Source of the DNA: CBDFGN01 sp965247065
GTDB lineage: Bacteria > Bacteroidota > Bacteroidia > Cytophagales > Cyclobacteriaceae
DNA length: 64,000 nucleotides
Direction of reading: 5' to 3'
Assembly (NCBI GenBank): GCA_965247065.1
Contig: CBDFGN010000006.1
Location: 3,844,001-3,908,000 of the forward strand
Of the stretch, positions 18,327 through 28,209 are shown one piece after another (position 1 is the stretch's first letter; each line of letters begins with the position of its first letter). The notes under the pieces are model-generated. The model ran no database searches. It had not been told where the DNA came from and worked only from the letters and a program-made list of their open reading frames with translations. A program made the translations under genes and the position numbers.

Positions 18327-18434
18327 TTATGAATGTCAAATTACCGGAAGAAATCAGGAATCTTTGATTCTGGGTGATGTTGAGTAACGGCTTTTCTCAA
18401 AGATGAAGCGCTTCAACCGTCAACTCCCCGGTCC

Positions 18435-19694
18435 TCAAATATTCGCACCGGTTGGTTCGGCCCGGGGCCTGCTAGAACCTTCAGTTGAACCGGCTTTGTC
18501 AACCTTGTCTTTGAAAGTTAAGGCAAATAGCACTACGACCGATAATGCAAAAAGAGCTGGCACCCACCAGATGATTGACCAGGATCGGACTTCCTCAACG
18601 GTAAAAGCATCAACCACCTGTCCCGAAATAACCGAGCCAATGCCCAGGCCAAACCCGTAGGTGATCAAAGTCATGAAGCCCTGGGCCGACGCTCGAATCT
18701 CCTCTCCGGCTTTTTTGTCAACATAGATTTGTCCGGTTACAAAGAAGAAGTCATAGCAGATCCCGTGAAGCAAAATGCCCAGGTACAGCATCCAGATCAT
18801 AGGACCCAAATCTCCCATCGCAAATAATCCGTAACGGATGACCCAGGCAAGCATTCCCAGTAGCAGCATCTTTTTCACCCCCAGTCGAACGAAGAACCAG
18901 GGCATCAATAACATAAAAACGATTTCAGACATTTGACCCATGGTCTGCTTGGCAGCCACGGCGGTCATGCCAATCTCATTTAGAAAAAGATTGGTGAAAC
19001 TGTAGTAAAAAGCGAGGGGTATGGAGATTAATAAGGACGAAAATGTGAATACTAGGAAAGACCGACTTTTCAGCAGTCTAAGGGCCTTAAGGCCCATTAT
19101 CTCGCCAAAAGTAACATTTTGGCCCACATTCTTGGGTGGCGTGTGAGGGAGCGTTAGAGAATAGACTCCTAGCAATAGGGACGCGATCCCGGCCATTTTA
19201 AACGGTATACTCGACTTTTCCACATCCTCGAAAAACTGAACCTGGATAAAGGTTATCAGCAGTCCTGCTATGATCCAACCAATCGTACCCCACACCCTGA
19301 TCGCGGGGAATTGCTTTTCCGGATTCTCCATTTGGTAAAACGAAATGGCATTGACCAGCGCCAGCGTGGGCATATAGCATGAGTTGTAAAGCAGCAACAG
19401 GAGTATCAGTATGCCTACATCGGTCACACCCGCCGCGTAGTACATCACCAACCCTCCAGCTAAATGCAGCACGGCCATTACCCTCTCAGAAGCAAAAAAG
19501 CGGTCCGCTACCATTCCGATAAAAAATGGGGCTATGATCGCGCCGATATTATTCATCAAGTAAGAGTATCCAATCAATCCGCCAGTGAAGCCAACATGCC
19601 CCAGGTAGGTGCCCATGGTTACAAACCACGCTCCCCACACGAAGAACTGGAGAAACATCATGAGGCTTAGGCGCCGTTTGATCGCCGGGTTCAT
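18435..19694 (-). CDS. MFS transporter of the nucleoside:H+ symporter (NupG-like) type
   Basis: This 419-aa membrane protein has about 12 hydrophobic segments and the N-terminal signature LSLMMFLQFFVWGAWFVTMGTYL, followed by IAPFFIGMVADRFFASERV, as in the Nuc_H_symport family. Bacteroidota members next to sugar genes are often annotated as nucleoside or sugar permeases. The C-terminal tail after FKDKVDKAG is hydrophilic. It sits opposite the PfkB/beta-PGM pair and divergent from the Gfo/Idh/MocA gene (179-bp gap), so it may import the sugar or nucleoside they process. The substrate is inference only. Confidence 0.85.
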   Translation of the reverse strand: MNPAIKRRLSLMMFLQFFVWGAWFVTMGTYLGHVGFTGGLIGYSYLMNNIGAIIAPFFIGMVADRFFASERVMAVLHLAGGLVMYYAAGVTDVGILILLLLLYNSCYMPTLALVNAISFYQMENPEKQFPAIRVWGTIGWIIAGLLITFIQVQFFEDVEKSSIPFKMAGIASLLLGVYSLTLPHTPPKNVGQNVTFGEIMGLKALRLLKSRSFLVFTFSSLLISIPLAFYYSFTNLFLNEIGMTAVAAKQTMGQMSEIVFMLLMPWFFVRLGVKKMLLLGMLAWVIRYGLFAMGDLGPMIWMLYLGILLHGICYDFFFVTGQIYVDKKAGEEIRASAQGFMTLITYGFGLGIGSVISGQVVDAFTVEEVRSWSIIWWVPALFALSVVVLFALTFKDKVDKAGSTEGSSRPRAEPTGANI

Positions 19695-19873
19695 AGTTTG
19701 TGATTTAATCCCGAGGTTAGGAATGAAATGAGTTCAATAAAACAGAAATTGTATATCTGAATCTAAAGAATCATTCTTAATATTAGATATCATTTTATCA
19801 ATGCCAATATTAATAATTGGCGTGTATTAACCCGTATGATTTGAACTATTTAAATACCTAACCCAAAACAATA

Positions 19874-21043
19874 ATGGAAAACAGAAAATTAAAAATGGGT
19901 ATGGTGGGAGGTGGAATTGGAGCTTTTATCGGTGCGGTTCACAGATTAGCTGCCGGTTTGGATGGCGAAATTGAGTTGGTGTGTGGGGCATTCAGTGGAG
20001 ACCCCGAAAAATCGAAGGCCTCAGGCGCAGAGTTGAGACTGAACCCCAGCCGGATATATCCTAGTTATGAGGAAATGATGGCCCTGGAAAGGAAGCTTCA
20101 AGATGACCAAAGGATGGACTTTGTTGCTATCGTCACTCCCAATCACGTTCACTTCGGTCCAGCTAAGAGCGCTCTTGAGAATGGTTTTCACGTCATCATT
20201 GATAAACCTATGACCTTTTCGCTGGAAGAGGCTAAAGAACTGGACAGAATCGTGAGAGAAACAGGTTTGATGCTAGCGCTTACCCACACCTATACTGGCT
20301 ATCCGATGATTAAGGAAGCCCGAAGGTTGATTCAGTCGGGAAAGTTGGGTAAGGTACGAAGGGTTGTTACGGAGTACTTGCAAGGTTGGTTGTCAACCAA
20401 GCTGGAAGCCAGCGAGCAGAAACAGGCCCACTGGCGGACTGATCCCAAGCGGTCAGGCAAAGCCGGATGTATGGGTGACATAGGTACTCACGCGGAAAAC
20501 CTGGCCGAGTACATTACGGATTCCCGCGTAACCGAAGTGTGCGCTGAACTGTCGACTTTCGTTGACGGGCGGTTGCTGGACGACGATGGAAATGTTCTGC
20601 TGCGATTCGATAATGGCGCCAAGGGAGTTCTGTTTGCCAGCCAAATCGCAGCCGGCGAGGAAAACAACATGAAAATAAGAGTATACGGGGAGTTAGGAGG
20701 TCTAGAATGGGCCCAGCAGGAGCCCAATACGCTTTTAGTAAAATGGTTGGACAAACCGGTTGAGGTCTATAGGGCGGGGGGTAATCATGACTATCTTTCA
20801 GGCCCGGCACTGGCTAATCTTCGCGTACCGGGCGGGCATCCTGAAGGATACCTGGAGGCGTTTGCCAACATTTACCGGAATTTCGCCCTTGCCCTTCAAG
20901 CTAGTATGAATGGGGAGCAGCCGAGTCCCGAAAATCTGGACTTCCCCACGGCGGCGGATGGGGTCAGGGGGATGGCCTTTATCGATGCTGTGGTAGAATC
21001 AAGTGAAAGGGGACAGGCTTGGGTTAGGATAGACAATGAGTGA
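19874..21043 (+). CDS. Gfo/Idh/MocA-family oxidoreductase
   Basis: The 389-aa protein has an N-terminal Rossmann fold (LKMGMVGGGIGAFIGAVHR), the family catalytic motif in HVIIDKPMTFSLEEA (Asp-Lys-Pro), THTYTGYPMIKEAR, and the second catalytic segment GCMGDIGTHAENL with His. The family oxidises or reduces sugars and inositols with NAD(P). The length of about 390 aa is standard for Bacteroidota members. It precedes a sugar isomerase gene on the same strand, which is a frequent pairing in inositol or keto-sugar catabolism, although a 350-bp gap with a pseudogene now separates them. Confidence 0.9.
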   Translation: MENRKLKMGMVGGGIGAFIGAVHRLAAGLDGEIELVCGAFSGDPEKSKASGAELRLNPSRIYPSYEEMMALERKLQDDQRMDFVAIVTPNHVHFGPAKSALENGFHVIIDKPMTFSLEEAKELDRIVRETGLMLALTHTYTGYPMIKEARRLIQSGKLGKVRRVVTEYLQGWLSTKLEASEQKQAHWRTDPKRSGKAGCMGDIGTHAENLAEYITDSRVTEVCAELSTFVDGRLLDDDGNVLLRFDNGAKGVLFASQIAAGEENNMKIRVYGELGGLEWAQQEPNTLLVKWLDKPVEVYRAGGNHDYLSGPALANLRVPGGHPEGYLEAFANIYRNFALALQASMNGEQPSPENLDFPTAADGVRGMAFIDAVVESSERGQAWVRIDNE

Positions 21044-21080
21044 GTGAGTGAATGAGGGAATGAGGAGTCTAGAGTTATGG

Positions 21081-21320
21081 GAGGCAATTCTTAAAACCAT
21101 CTACATCAATTGTGGTAATTATAGGGCGGCGTGTAACGCCAGTAGCCGGGCGGAGTTCTACTCAAATGAGCATCGCGGTTGAAGAAGCAGATGAAGCTCT
21201 ATCTGGCTAGAGCTAATGCGGGAGACTGGAATTGTCGATAACAAAACGTGTGCTCTAGAGGAAGAAATAGTTGAAATGCTAAAATTATTTTCGAGAGCAC
21301 GAAAGAACACCTACGGTTGA
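21081..21320 (+). pseudogene. degraded four-helix-bundle protein (S23/23S-intervening-sequence type)
   Basis: Three pieces in different frames spell a four-helix-bundle protein: CGNYRAACNASSRAEFYSN (frame at 21111), MSIAVEEADEAL (21165 on), and WLELMRETGIVDNKTCALEEE continuing to LKLFSRARKNTYG and TGA at 21318-21320. Intact relatives read about 120 aa with NYRAAC, AEF, EEADE, WLEL and a terminal helix in that order. The N-terminal helix is missing and two frameshifts separate the rest, so the gene is dead. It fills the otherwise empty gap between the dehydrogenase and isomerase genes. A GTGA microrepeat lies just upstream at about 21040-21055. Confidence 0.7.
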
Positions 21321-21393
21321 TTTTGTTAGAACGAGTGGACATATTTACACTTATTCTATCGTTCATTAATTCTAAAATTCAATCGTTAGCACT

Positions 21394-22437
21394 ATGAAAG
21401 GCCCCGCTATATTCCTGGCTCAATTTATGGGTGATGAGCCCCCATTTCACAATCTGGAAAATATCTGTAAATGGGCCTCGGACCTCGGATATAAAGGCGT
21501 TCAATTACCCAGCTGGGATGGCCGTTGCATGGATTTGCAACAGGCGGCAGAAAGCAAGGACTACGCTGACGAATTACAGGGAAAGGTAAACGACTTAGGC
21601 CTGGAAGTCACCGAGTTATCCACCCACCTTCAAGGCCAATTGGTAGCGGTACATCCAGCTTTCGATGACCTGTTTGATTCCTTCGCTCCTGAAAGTGTCC
21701 ATCGCAATTCAAAGGCACGCACCGATTGGGCGGTTCAACAGCTCAAATGGGCGGCCGAAGCCAGCAAGAACTTAGGTATCTCGGCGCATGCCACCTTTTC
21801 CGGATCTTTCCTATGGCCATATATCTTTCCTTGGCCACAAAGAGCTACCGGTTTGGTTGAAGCCGGTTTCAAGGAATTGGCCAACCGCTGGCTTCCCATC
21901 CTAAATCATTTTGAAGAGAATGGCGTGGATGTCTGCTACGAGGTTCATCCCGGAGAGGATATTCATGATGGGGCGACTTTTGAAAGGTTTCTCGAGGCTA
22001 CTAGCAATCATTCCAGGGCTAAAATATTATACGATCCCAGCCACTTTGTATTGCAGCAATTAGACTATCTCCAATACATAGACTTTTATCATGAGCACAT
22101 AAGAATGTTCCACGTCAAAGATGCCGAATTCAATCCAACCGGAAGATCCGGCGTCTATGGCGGATACCAGGACTGGATCGACCGACCAGGGCGATTTCGG
22201 TCGTTGGGCGACGGTGACACCGATTTCATGGCAATTTTCAGCAAGCTGGCTCAGTATGGCTACGATGGTTGGGCAGTGTTGGAATGGGAGTGCTGCATCA
22301 AACACCCGGAGCAAGGAGCTGAAGAAGGAGCTCCATTCATTAAAGACCATCTTATCCGGGTAACGGAAAAGGCCTTTGACGATTTTGCATCAACCCCGGC
22401 TAATAAGGATTTGAACAAGAAAATCCTTGGCATCTGA
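21394..22437 (+). CDS. sugar phosphate isomerase/epimerase (xylose-isomerase-like TIM barrel)
   Basis: This 347-aa protein is of the AP-endonuclease-2/xylose-isomerase-like TIM barrel family. Family features include WASDLGYKGVQLPSWDG, CYEVHPGEDIHDG (metal-binding Glu/His), ILYDPSHF (Asp, His), HVKDAEF (His, Asp) and AVLEWECC (Glu). It probably isomerises or epimerises a keto-sugar in the cytoplasm with a divalent metal. The start ATG at 21394 is the first in frame. Its partner is probably the Gfo/Idh/MocA dehydrogenase upstream. Confidence 0.88.
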   Translation: MKGPAIFLAQFMGDEPPFHNLENICKWASDLGYKGVQLPSWDGRCMDLQQAAESKDYADELQGKVNDLGLEVTELSTHLQGQLVAVHPAFDDLFDSFAPESVHRNSKARTDWAVQQLKWAAEASKNLGISAHATFSGSFLWPYIFPWPQRATGLVEAGFKELANRWLPILNHFEENGVDVCYEVHPGEDIHDGATFERFLEATSNHSRAKILYDPSHFVLQQLDYLQYIDFYHEHIRMFHVKDAEFNPTGRSGVYGGYQDWIDRPGRFRSLGDGDTDFMAIFSKLAQYGYDGWAVLEWECCIKHPEQGAEEGAPFIKDHLIRVTEKAFDDFASTPANKDLNKKILGI

Positions 22438-22465
22438 GCCAAACGCATCACTAAGAATACCGCAG

Positions 22466-22482
22466 ATCACCACGATGGTGAT
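22466..22482. repeat. short hairpin 29 bp after the isomerase stop
   Basis: ATCACCA (22466-22472) and TGGTGAT (22476-22482) form a 7-bp stem with a 3-nt loop. No clear T-tract follows on the plus strand, so a terminator function is possible but weakly supported. Confidence 0.3.
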
Positions 22483-22571
22483 TATTCCCCCGGTGCGTGG
22501 TTTAGGTACTCATTTGTTGCCCGGTAACTTAAAGACCTTGAGCCCTATATTTGATGGGATGGGCTAATGAG

Positions 22572-22934
22572 CTAGTCAAAAAGTTCGATGGGCAAAACTC
22601 TTTTGAAATGGTCAAAATCTCTATCGTCGGCAAAAATTTGAAAATTATTTGAATGAGCTACGGCGCAGATCAGAAAGTCCGTATGTGATCCATGGTCTTC
22701 CCTTCTTCGACATCGATTGAAGAATTCCGGGGCTAACTCAAAATCGGCACTTTCCAAGGGCGTTTAGGGGAAATAACTTAAGTGTAGCTTGAGTAGTTCA
22801 AACTGTGTTTTCTTAGAGATTCCTGATAAAAGCTCCTGGCGTACAGGCTTTATAATCTTTACTAGATTGTCGGATATCAACTCTTTTAAGATGCTCTGCT
22901 GGGCGGACGGCAAGAGGTTTTGGTCCTGTTCCCA
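22572..22934 (-). pseudogene. VapC-like PIN-domain toxin remnant with internal stop and lost N-terminus
   Basis: The minus-strand frame reads LLPSAQQSILKELISDN, then KPVRQELLSGISKKTQFELL, then a TAA at 22764-22766, then TPLESADFELAPEFFNRCR, GSHTDFLICAVAHSNNFQIF and ADDRDFDHFKRVLPI. Intact PIN toxins of this group read PVRQELLSGI to FP-LT to GSHTDFLICAVA without the stop. The N-terminal VDTS motif with the first catalytic Asp is also missing, since the frame is closed by a TAG at 22935. The gene is therefore inactive. No antitoxin gene was recognised. The rest of the 590-bp gap shows nothing further. Confidence 0.75.
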
Positions 22935-23028
22935 CTAATCCGATTAACTAATTGCGATCTGAAGATTCAATGACCATATTTGCACGCGCTTAAAGCAGAG
23001 CCATTGTTGCCATAATAACCATAACATA

Positions 23029-24018
23029 ATGTCCTACTCCCCAAACCCGGATCGCTACGAGAAAATGTTGTATAAGAGGTGTGGTCAAAGCGGCCTTAAA
23101 CTGCCTGCTTTATCCCTGGGGCTTTGGCATAATTTCGGTGGTATTGATGACTTCCAAATTTGCCGGGACATAACTAGCACCGGATTTGATCGAGGCATAA
23201 CTCATTTCGATCTCGCCAACAATTATGGTCCGCCGCCGGGATCGGCTGAAGAAACCTTTGGCAAGATCCTGAAGTCTGATTTAGGCCCTTACCGCGACGA
23301 GCTTATCATTTCCTCAAAGGCCGGATACCTCATGTGGCCTGGTCCTTATGGCGAATGGGGGACGAAAAAATACCTGCAGGCTTCACTGGATCAAAGTCTG
23401 AAGCGTATGGGATTGGAATACGTCGACATTTTTTACTCCCATCGCTATGATCCGGACACTCCTCTAGAGGAAACCATGGGCGCCCTTGATTTAATGGTTC
23501 GGCAAGGGAAAGCGTTGTACGTTGGAATATCCAACTACTCACCGGACCAAACCGAAAAAGCAGCAACCATCCTCAATGAATTGGGCACTCCCTGCCTCAT
23601 CCATCAACCAAAATATTCGATGCTCCAACGAGTTCCCGAAGAGGGATTGTTTGTTATTTTAAAGAAATACGGGATCGGCTCTATAGCTTACAGCCCCCTG
23701 GCTCAGGGGTTGCTGACCGACAAATATCTCGACGGGATTCCCCCGGATTCCCGGGCCAGCAGACCCGAGGGATTTCTTCAGCAAAATGAGATTAATCCGA
23801 AGCTTATTGCCAAACTGACGGAACTACACCAAATGGCTCAAAACCGGGGTCAGAGTTTAGCTCAAATGGCAATCTGCTGGATACTCAGAGAACCAGGAAT
23901 TACTTCGGTACTTATCGGAGCGCGAACTGTGGGTCAACTTGAAGACAACCTGAGTGCTCTTCAAAACACGGGTTTCTCATCCGATGAATTAACCCAAATA
24001 GATCAAATTCTAAACTAG
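23029..24018 (+). CDS. aldo/keto reductase (YghZ / Gpr-like)
   Basis: The 329-aa protein shows the AKR catalytic tetrad: Asp and Tyr in THFDLANNYG, Lys in IISSKAGY and His in FYSHRYDPD. The extended NNYGPPPGSAEETFG loop and PYRDELIIS are typical of the YghZ (L-glyceraldehyde 3-phosphate reductase) branch. IQ-type NADPH contacts include GISNYSP and LIGARTVGQLEDN. It probably reduces aldehydes or keto-sugars in the cytoplasm. The ThuA/sugar dehydrogenase gene follows 7 bp downstream, suggesting one operon. Confidence 0.9.
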   Translation: MSYSPNPDRYEKMLYKRCGQSGLKLPALSLGLWHNFGGIDDFQICRDITSTGFDRGITHFDLANNYGPPPGSAEETFGKILKSDLGPYRDELIISSKAGYLMWPGPYGEWGTKKYLQASLDQSLKRMGLEYVDIFYSHRYDPDTPLEETMGALDLMVRQGKALYVGISNYSPDQTEKAATILNELGTPCLIHQPKYSMLQRVPEEGLFVILKKYGIGSIAYSPLAQGLLTDKYLDGIPPDSRASRPEGFLQQNEINPKLIAKLTELHQMAQNRGQSLAQMAICWILREPGITSVLIGARTVGQLEDNLSALQNTGFSSDELTQIDQILN

Positions 24019-24025
24019 AAGGTTA

Positions 24026-27000
24026 ATGATTTCCTATTGTTCACAGATTTCGCGGCGACTTGGATTAGGACTTTATTTGGTATCATTAGTCTTTTCATGT
24101 GAGTCTCCGAAATCCAGGATCCTGGTATTTTCCAAAACCGAAGGTTATCGTCATGAATCTATTGAAGCGGGGATAGCGGCGATCCAAAAACTGGGTCAGG
24201 AGAGCGATTTTCTGGTGGATGCCACTGAAGATGCCCTCTGGTTCGATGAACAAAAATTAGCTACCTATTCGGCCGTGGTATTCCTAAATACGGCCATGAA
24301 TGTACTGGATCCTTATCAGCAGGCCGATTTCGAACGATTTATCCAGGCAGGGGGTGGTTTTGTAGGCGTTCATTCGGCTGCCGATACTGAATATGGATGG
24401 TCTTGGTACGGTAAACTGGTTGGAGGTTATTTCGACAGTCATCCACGAATCCAAGTCGCTAAGGTGAATCTTGTTGAAGACGGCCATCCCTCGACTTCTC
24501 ACTTACCGGAAGTTTGGGAGAGAGAGGATGAATGGTATAATTATAAGGATCTTAACCGGAAAGTCAAGGTGCTGATGACTGTTGATGAATCCTCTTACGA
24601 AGGAGGCACTTTGGGCGACTATCATCCTGTTGCCTGGTATCACGAATATGATGGAGGACGCGCTTTTTATACTGGATTAGGTCATACTCCTGAATCTTTT
24701 GAAGACCCTTTTTTTTGCAGCATTTGTTAGGGGGCATCAAATACGCCTCAGGTGCGAATACGGTTCTTAACTACCAGTTGGTAACAACCACCCGGTTGCC
24801 GGAACAGAACCGCTTCACCAAGGTGGTGCTGGAGGAAAACCTTTACGAGCCCACTGAATTGGTGGTTTTTAAAGACGAAAGAGTTCTTTTTGTCGAGCGG
24901 CACGGAGACATTAAACTGTACAAACCGGAAACTAATGAAACGAGCATTATCGCCCATTTGGATGTCCACGATCAGTTCGAGGACGGCCTGATGGGCGTCG
25001 CGTTGGATCCTGATTTTGAGAACAACAGCTGGATTTATATGTATTATTCTCCCGTCGAAGATGAGCCTAAGCAGAACCTATCCCGGTTCATCATGAATGG
25101 AAATAGCCTGGATTTGAGCACCGAAAAGGTTATCCTAGAGATAGGAACTCAAAGAGACGAATGTTGCCACACCGGGGGTTCCATTACCTTTGGTCCTCAC
25201 GGCAATTTATTCCTTTCTACTGGGGATGACACCAATCCGTTTGCGTCGGATGGGTACGATCCCATTGATGAGCGCCCCGGACGAAGTTCCTGGGATGCAC
25301 AACGATCATCAGCCAATACCAATGACCTTCGAGGTAAGATCTTGAGGATAAAACCCGAAACCGATGGTTCCTATTCCATTCCGGAGGGTAATCTTTTCCC
25401 CGCAGATGGGTCTGAAGGACGACCGGAGATCTATGTCATGGGGTGTCGAAACCCTTACCGTATTTCTGTGGATCAAAAAACGGGGTTTTTGTACTGGGGT
25501 GATGTAGGACCAGACGCCGGAACAGACAGCTTAGGAAGGGGGCCCAGAGGTCATGACGAGGTGAATCAGGCCCGCGAACCCGGTAATTTTGGCTGGCCTC
25601 ACTTTGTCGGAAATAACAAGGCCTATACGGAGTATGACTTTACAACCCAGCTCTCCGGAGATCCCTTTGATCCCCTGAAGCCGCTTAATGATTCGCCCTT
25701 CAATTCAGGTCAGAAGATTCTGCCCCCAGCTCAAGAGGCCTTCATTTGGTATCCGTATGCGCCAGCTCCCGAATTCCCGATCCTGGGTGATGGCGGAAGG
25801 ACGGCCATGGCAGGCCCGGTGTTCTATCCAGACGCCTACGCAAAGTCTCATAAAACTTTCCCTGATTATTACGACGGCAAACTCTTCATTTATGAATGGA
25901 TTAGAGGCTGGATCATGGTCGTGACCATGTATGAGAACGGTGATCTCAAGAATATCGAACCCTTCATGCCCTCAACTGAATTCAGCAACCCGGTGGGTAT
26001 GGCGTTTGCCAGGAATGGCTCCATGTACCTGCTGGAATACGGCGTTAATTGGAACCAAAGAAACCAGGATGCCCGGTTGGTTAGAATAGAATATACCGCC
26101 GGAAATCGAAAGCCACGGCCTAAAATCGCAGCCAACAGAACTCAGGGTGCTGCCCCCTTTAGAGTGACATTCTCCTCAGATGGCTCTATTGACCACGATA
26201 GAGATGATATTTCTTTTGAGTGGTTTTTTGGGGAGTCCGGAGCCACTTCCATTGAGCCTAACCCAACCTACACATATGCCAACCCCGGGATCTATGAAAC
26301 TACCCTGAAAGTGAGTGATTCAGAAGGAAATAGCGCCAGTGAGGCAGTTGAAATCAAAGTCGGAAACGATCCGCCCGATATCAAATTCACGGTTTCAGGC
26401 AATTCCACGTTCTTTTTCAACGGTCAGCCTATCGAATACCAGGTAACGGTAGAGGACCTCGAGGACGGCAGTAGTACCGCGGGATCCATTGCCGAGACCG
26501 ACATCTCAGCAACCTATTCTTACAATCCGGAAGGGAGAATACAACAGGTCAAGCAAATGGGGCACCAGGCTGGGCTGGGAGGTTCCCGCGGTCTCGCGTT
26601 GATTCAGGGTAGTGATTGCAAGGCCTGCCATGATGAGCTCCAGAAGTCGATTGGTCCGAGCTACGAAGAGGTAGCTCTGAAGTACAAGGGCGATTCCAGG
26701 GCTAAAGAATACCTGGTCGATAAGGTTATCAATGGAGGAGGGGGCGTTTGGGGCGAACAGGCAATGGCCGCCCATCCCCAACTGACCAGGGAGGATGCGG
26801 AGTTGATGGTCAGGTACGTTCTGTCACTTTCCAACAAAAACATAATCCCGCTCCAGGGATCTATTGATGCTCCCGGAGAAACAGGATATTATAACCTGGC
26901 TGCGGAGTACACTGACAAAGGGGGTGAAGGAATAGGGCCCATAACGTCAAAGCAAACCATTTATTTGAGATCCAATACGGTACCAGCCACTGACGTTGAT

Positions 27001-27309
27001 CTATACCAAAAATCCAGGGAGTTAATTGCAGGCGATTATGATGGGATGCGTGTTAGAAATGGGACCATTGAAGCAAAACTGGAGGTGCGCGCTGGATCTG
27101 CCGATGGCGAGTTATTGTCTACAGCCGAATACATTTCAAATGGAACTCCCACTGGATCCGGGAATAACTCTTTGGTGGAAGCTAGCAGCAGTTTACCGGT
27201 TATCAAGGGTAAGAAAGACCTTTACTTTATATTCTCTAGTGAAACCCACAGGGGCTTTGGCTCCATTAGAACAATTGCGTTCAATCCGGAAGAGCCTGCC
27301 ATCGAATAA
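24026..27309 (+). pseudogene. ThuA - PQQ sugar dehydrogenase - PKD - cytochrome c lipoprotein, frameshifted in a T8 run
   Basis: The first frame (24026-24730) encodes a lipoprotein signal (VSLVFSC), then a ThuA domain with FVGVHSAADTEYGW and AWYHEYDGGRAFYTGLGHT. It stops just after a run of eight T (24709-24716). The next frame (to 27309) continues without a gap: LLGGIKYASGAN, then a glucose/sorbosone dehydrogenase propeller (DGLMGVALDPDF, HTGGSITFGP, DLRGKILRI, GCRNPYRISVD), a PKD domain (FEWFFGESG, YANPGIYETTLKVSD), a class I cytochrome c (CKACH) and a C-terminal carbohydrate-binding-like beta domain. One extra T would fuse both into about 1095 aa, the normal form in Bacteroidota. It may be a real mutation, a slippage site or a sequencing error. 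Confidence 0.85.
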
Positions 27310-27310
27310 T

Positions 27311-27520
27311 TCATTCTTCAGATTCTGCAGATGATTTCCTGTCCTTGCGAAACGCGCCTAAAATAAGAGCAAGGAGTCCCAACAACAATTCATCAATGAA
27401 CGGAATGAAATCGGGAACGATCAGATCCGTTACGAAAAATAGAGCGGCCACCAAAAACAATTGGGGGAAACGAAGGCCGGATAGATACTTCATTAACGGA
27501 CCAAACAGCAGGTTCTTCAT
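27311..27520 (-). CDS. small membrane protein (DUF6116-like)
   Basis: This 69-aa protein begins KNLLFGPLMKYLSGLRFPQLFLV, has two hydrophobic segments with VPDFIPFIDELLLGL between and within them, and a charged C-terminal tail RKDRKSSAESEE. The LRFP...DFIPF-DE pattern is that of a small inner-membrane protein family of unknown function seen widely in bacteria. It is convergent with the large sugar dehydrogenase gene (stop codons one base apart). The function is unknown. Confidence 0.75.
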   Translation of the reverse strand: MKNLLFGPLMKYLSGLRFPQLFLVAALFFVTDLIVPDFIPFIDELLLGLLALILGAFRKDRKSSAESEE

Positions 27521-27777
27521 TTCAAACGTGGGTTAGTCATTTTGTTGCGCCTAAGGTAGTCTATTCCCATCGGGCGGGCGGTACTTGAGCTGTTACAGCG
27601 AGATTTTCTGAATCCTGTTCCCGAGGGGATGATCGAGATGAGGCCTGGGCCAAAAAAGCCGTGTCGTCGCCCGGGGAGCTTGGGAATTTGACAATTGCCC
27701 AAAATGCGTGGTATGTTTACAAGACATTTGAAAATCGTATTCAACTTCCCCTAGGTTGGGCCCCAACCTAAACGCTG

Positions 27778-28137
27778 ATGTTGCACCGATCTTTGAGCAT
27801 TATATTCACCATACTTTTTGTCCTTTTTGCGACGGTTCAACTCAACGACCCCGATCCCCTGATGTGGGTGGGGCTTTACGGTTTTGTGGCGATAGTGAAC
27901 GCCATGGCGATCTTTTCATTTTTCCCCAAAAGATCTATAGTTCTAGGCCTGGTTGTTTTAGGAATTGGATGCCTGTACCTCTCTCCAAGTCTGATTGAAT
28001 GGATAGCTAGTGGGCAATCGTTAATCGAAGGCATGTCACCGAACCGCAAATATGTTGAAGAATCTCGTGAGTTTTTGGGAATGCTTATGGGGCTGGGCAC
28101 CCTTGCGTACCAGCACCGCGCCTCGAACAGGGTCTAA
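27778..28137 (+). CDS. TMEM220-family membrane protein
   Basis: The 119-aa protein has about four hydrophobic segments and the family signature FATVQLNDPDPLMWVGLYGF. It is related to eukaryotic TMEM220 and to Bacteroidota proteins of unknown role. The ATG at 27778 directly precedes the first membrane segment. The 257 bp upstream hold no recognisable gene. It lies on the same strand as the downstream amylase gene but 72 bp away. Confidence 0.8.
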   Translation: MLHRSLSIIFTILFVLFATVQLNDPDPLMWVGLYGFVAIVNAMAIFSFFPKRSIVLGLVVLGIGCLYLSPSLIEWIASGQSLIEGMSPNRKYVEESREFLGMLMGLGTLAYQHRASNRV

Positions 28138-28209
28138 TCAAAGATCCGATTTTGTTCTATACGCTTATAATCCTGATATTAGAACCTCGAACCAATCGGA
28201 GTCTTTATT

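Noticed and set aside
27517..27744. 75-codon minus-strand frame between the DUF6116-like and TMEM220 genes
   Set aside because: Low-complexity, basic and Ser/Pro-rich with no recognisable pattern; likely chance.
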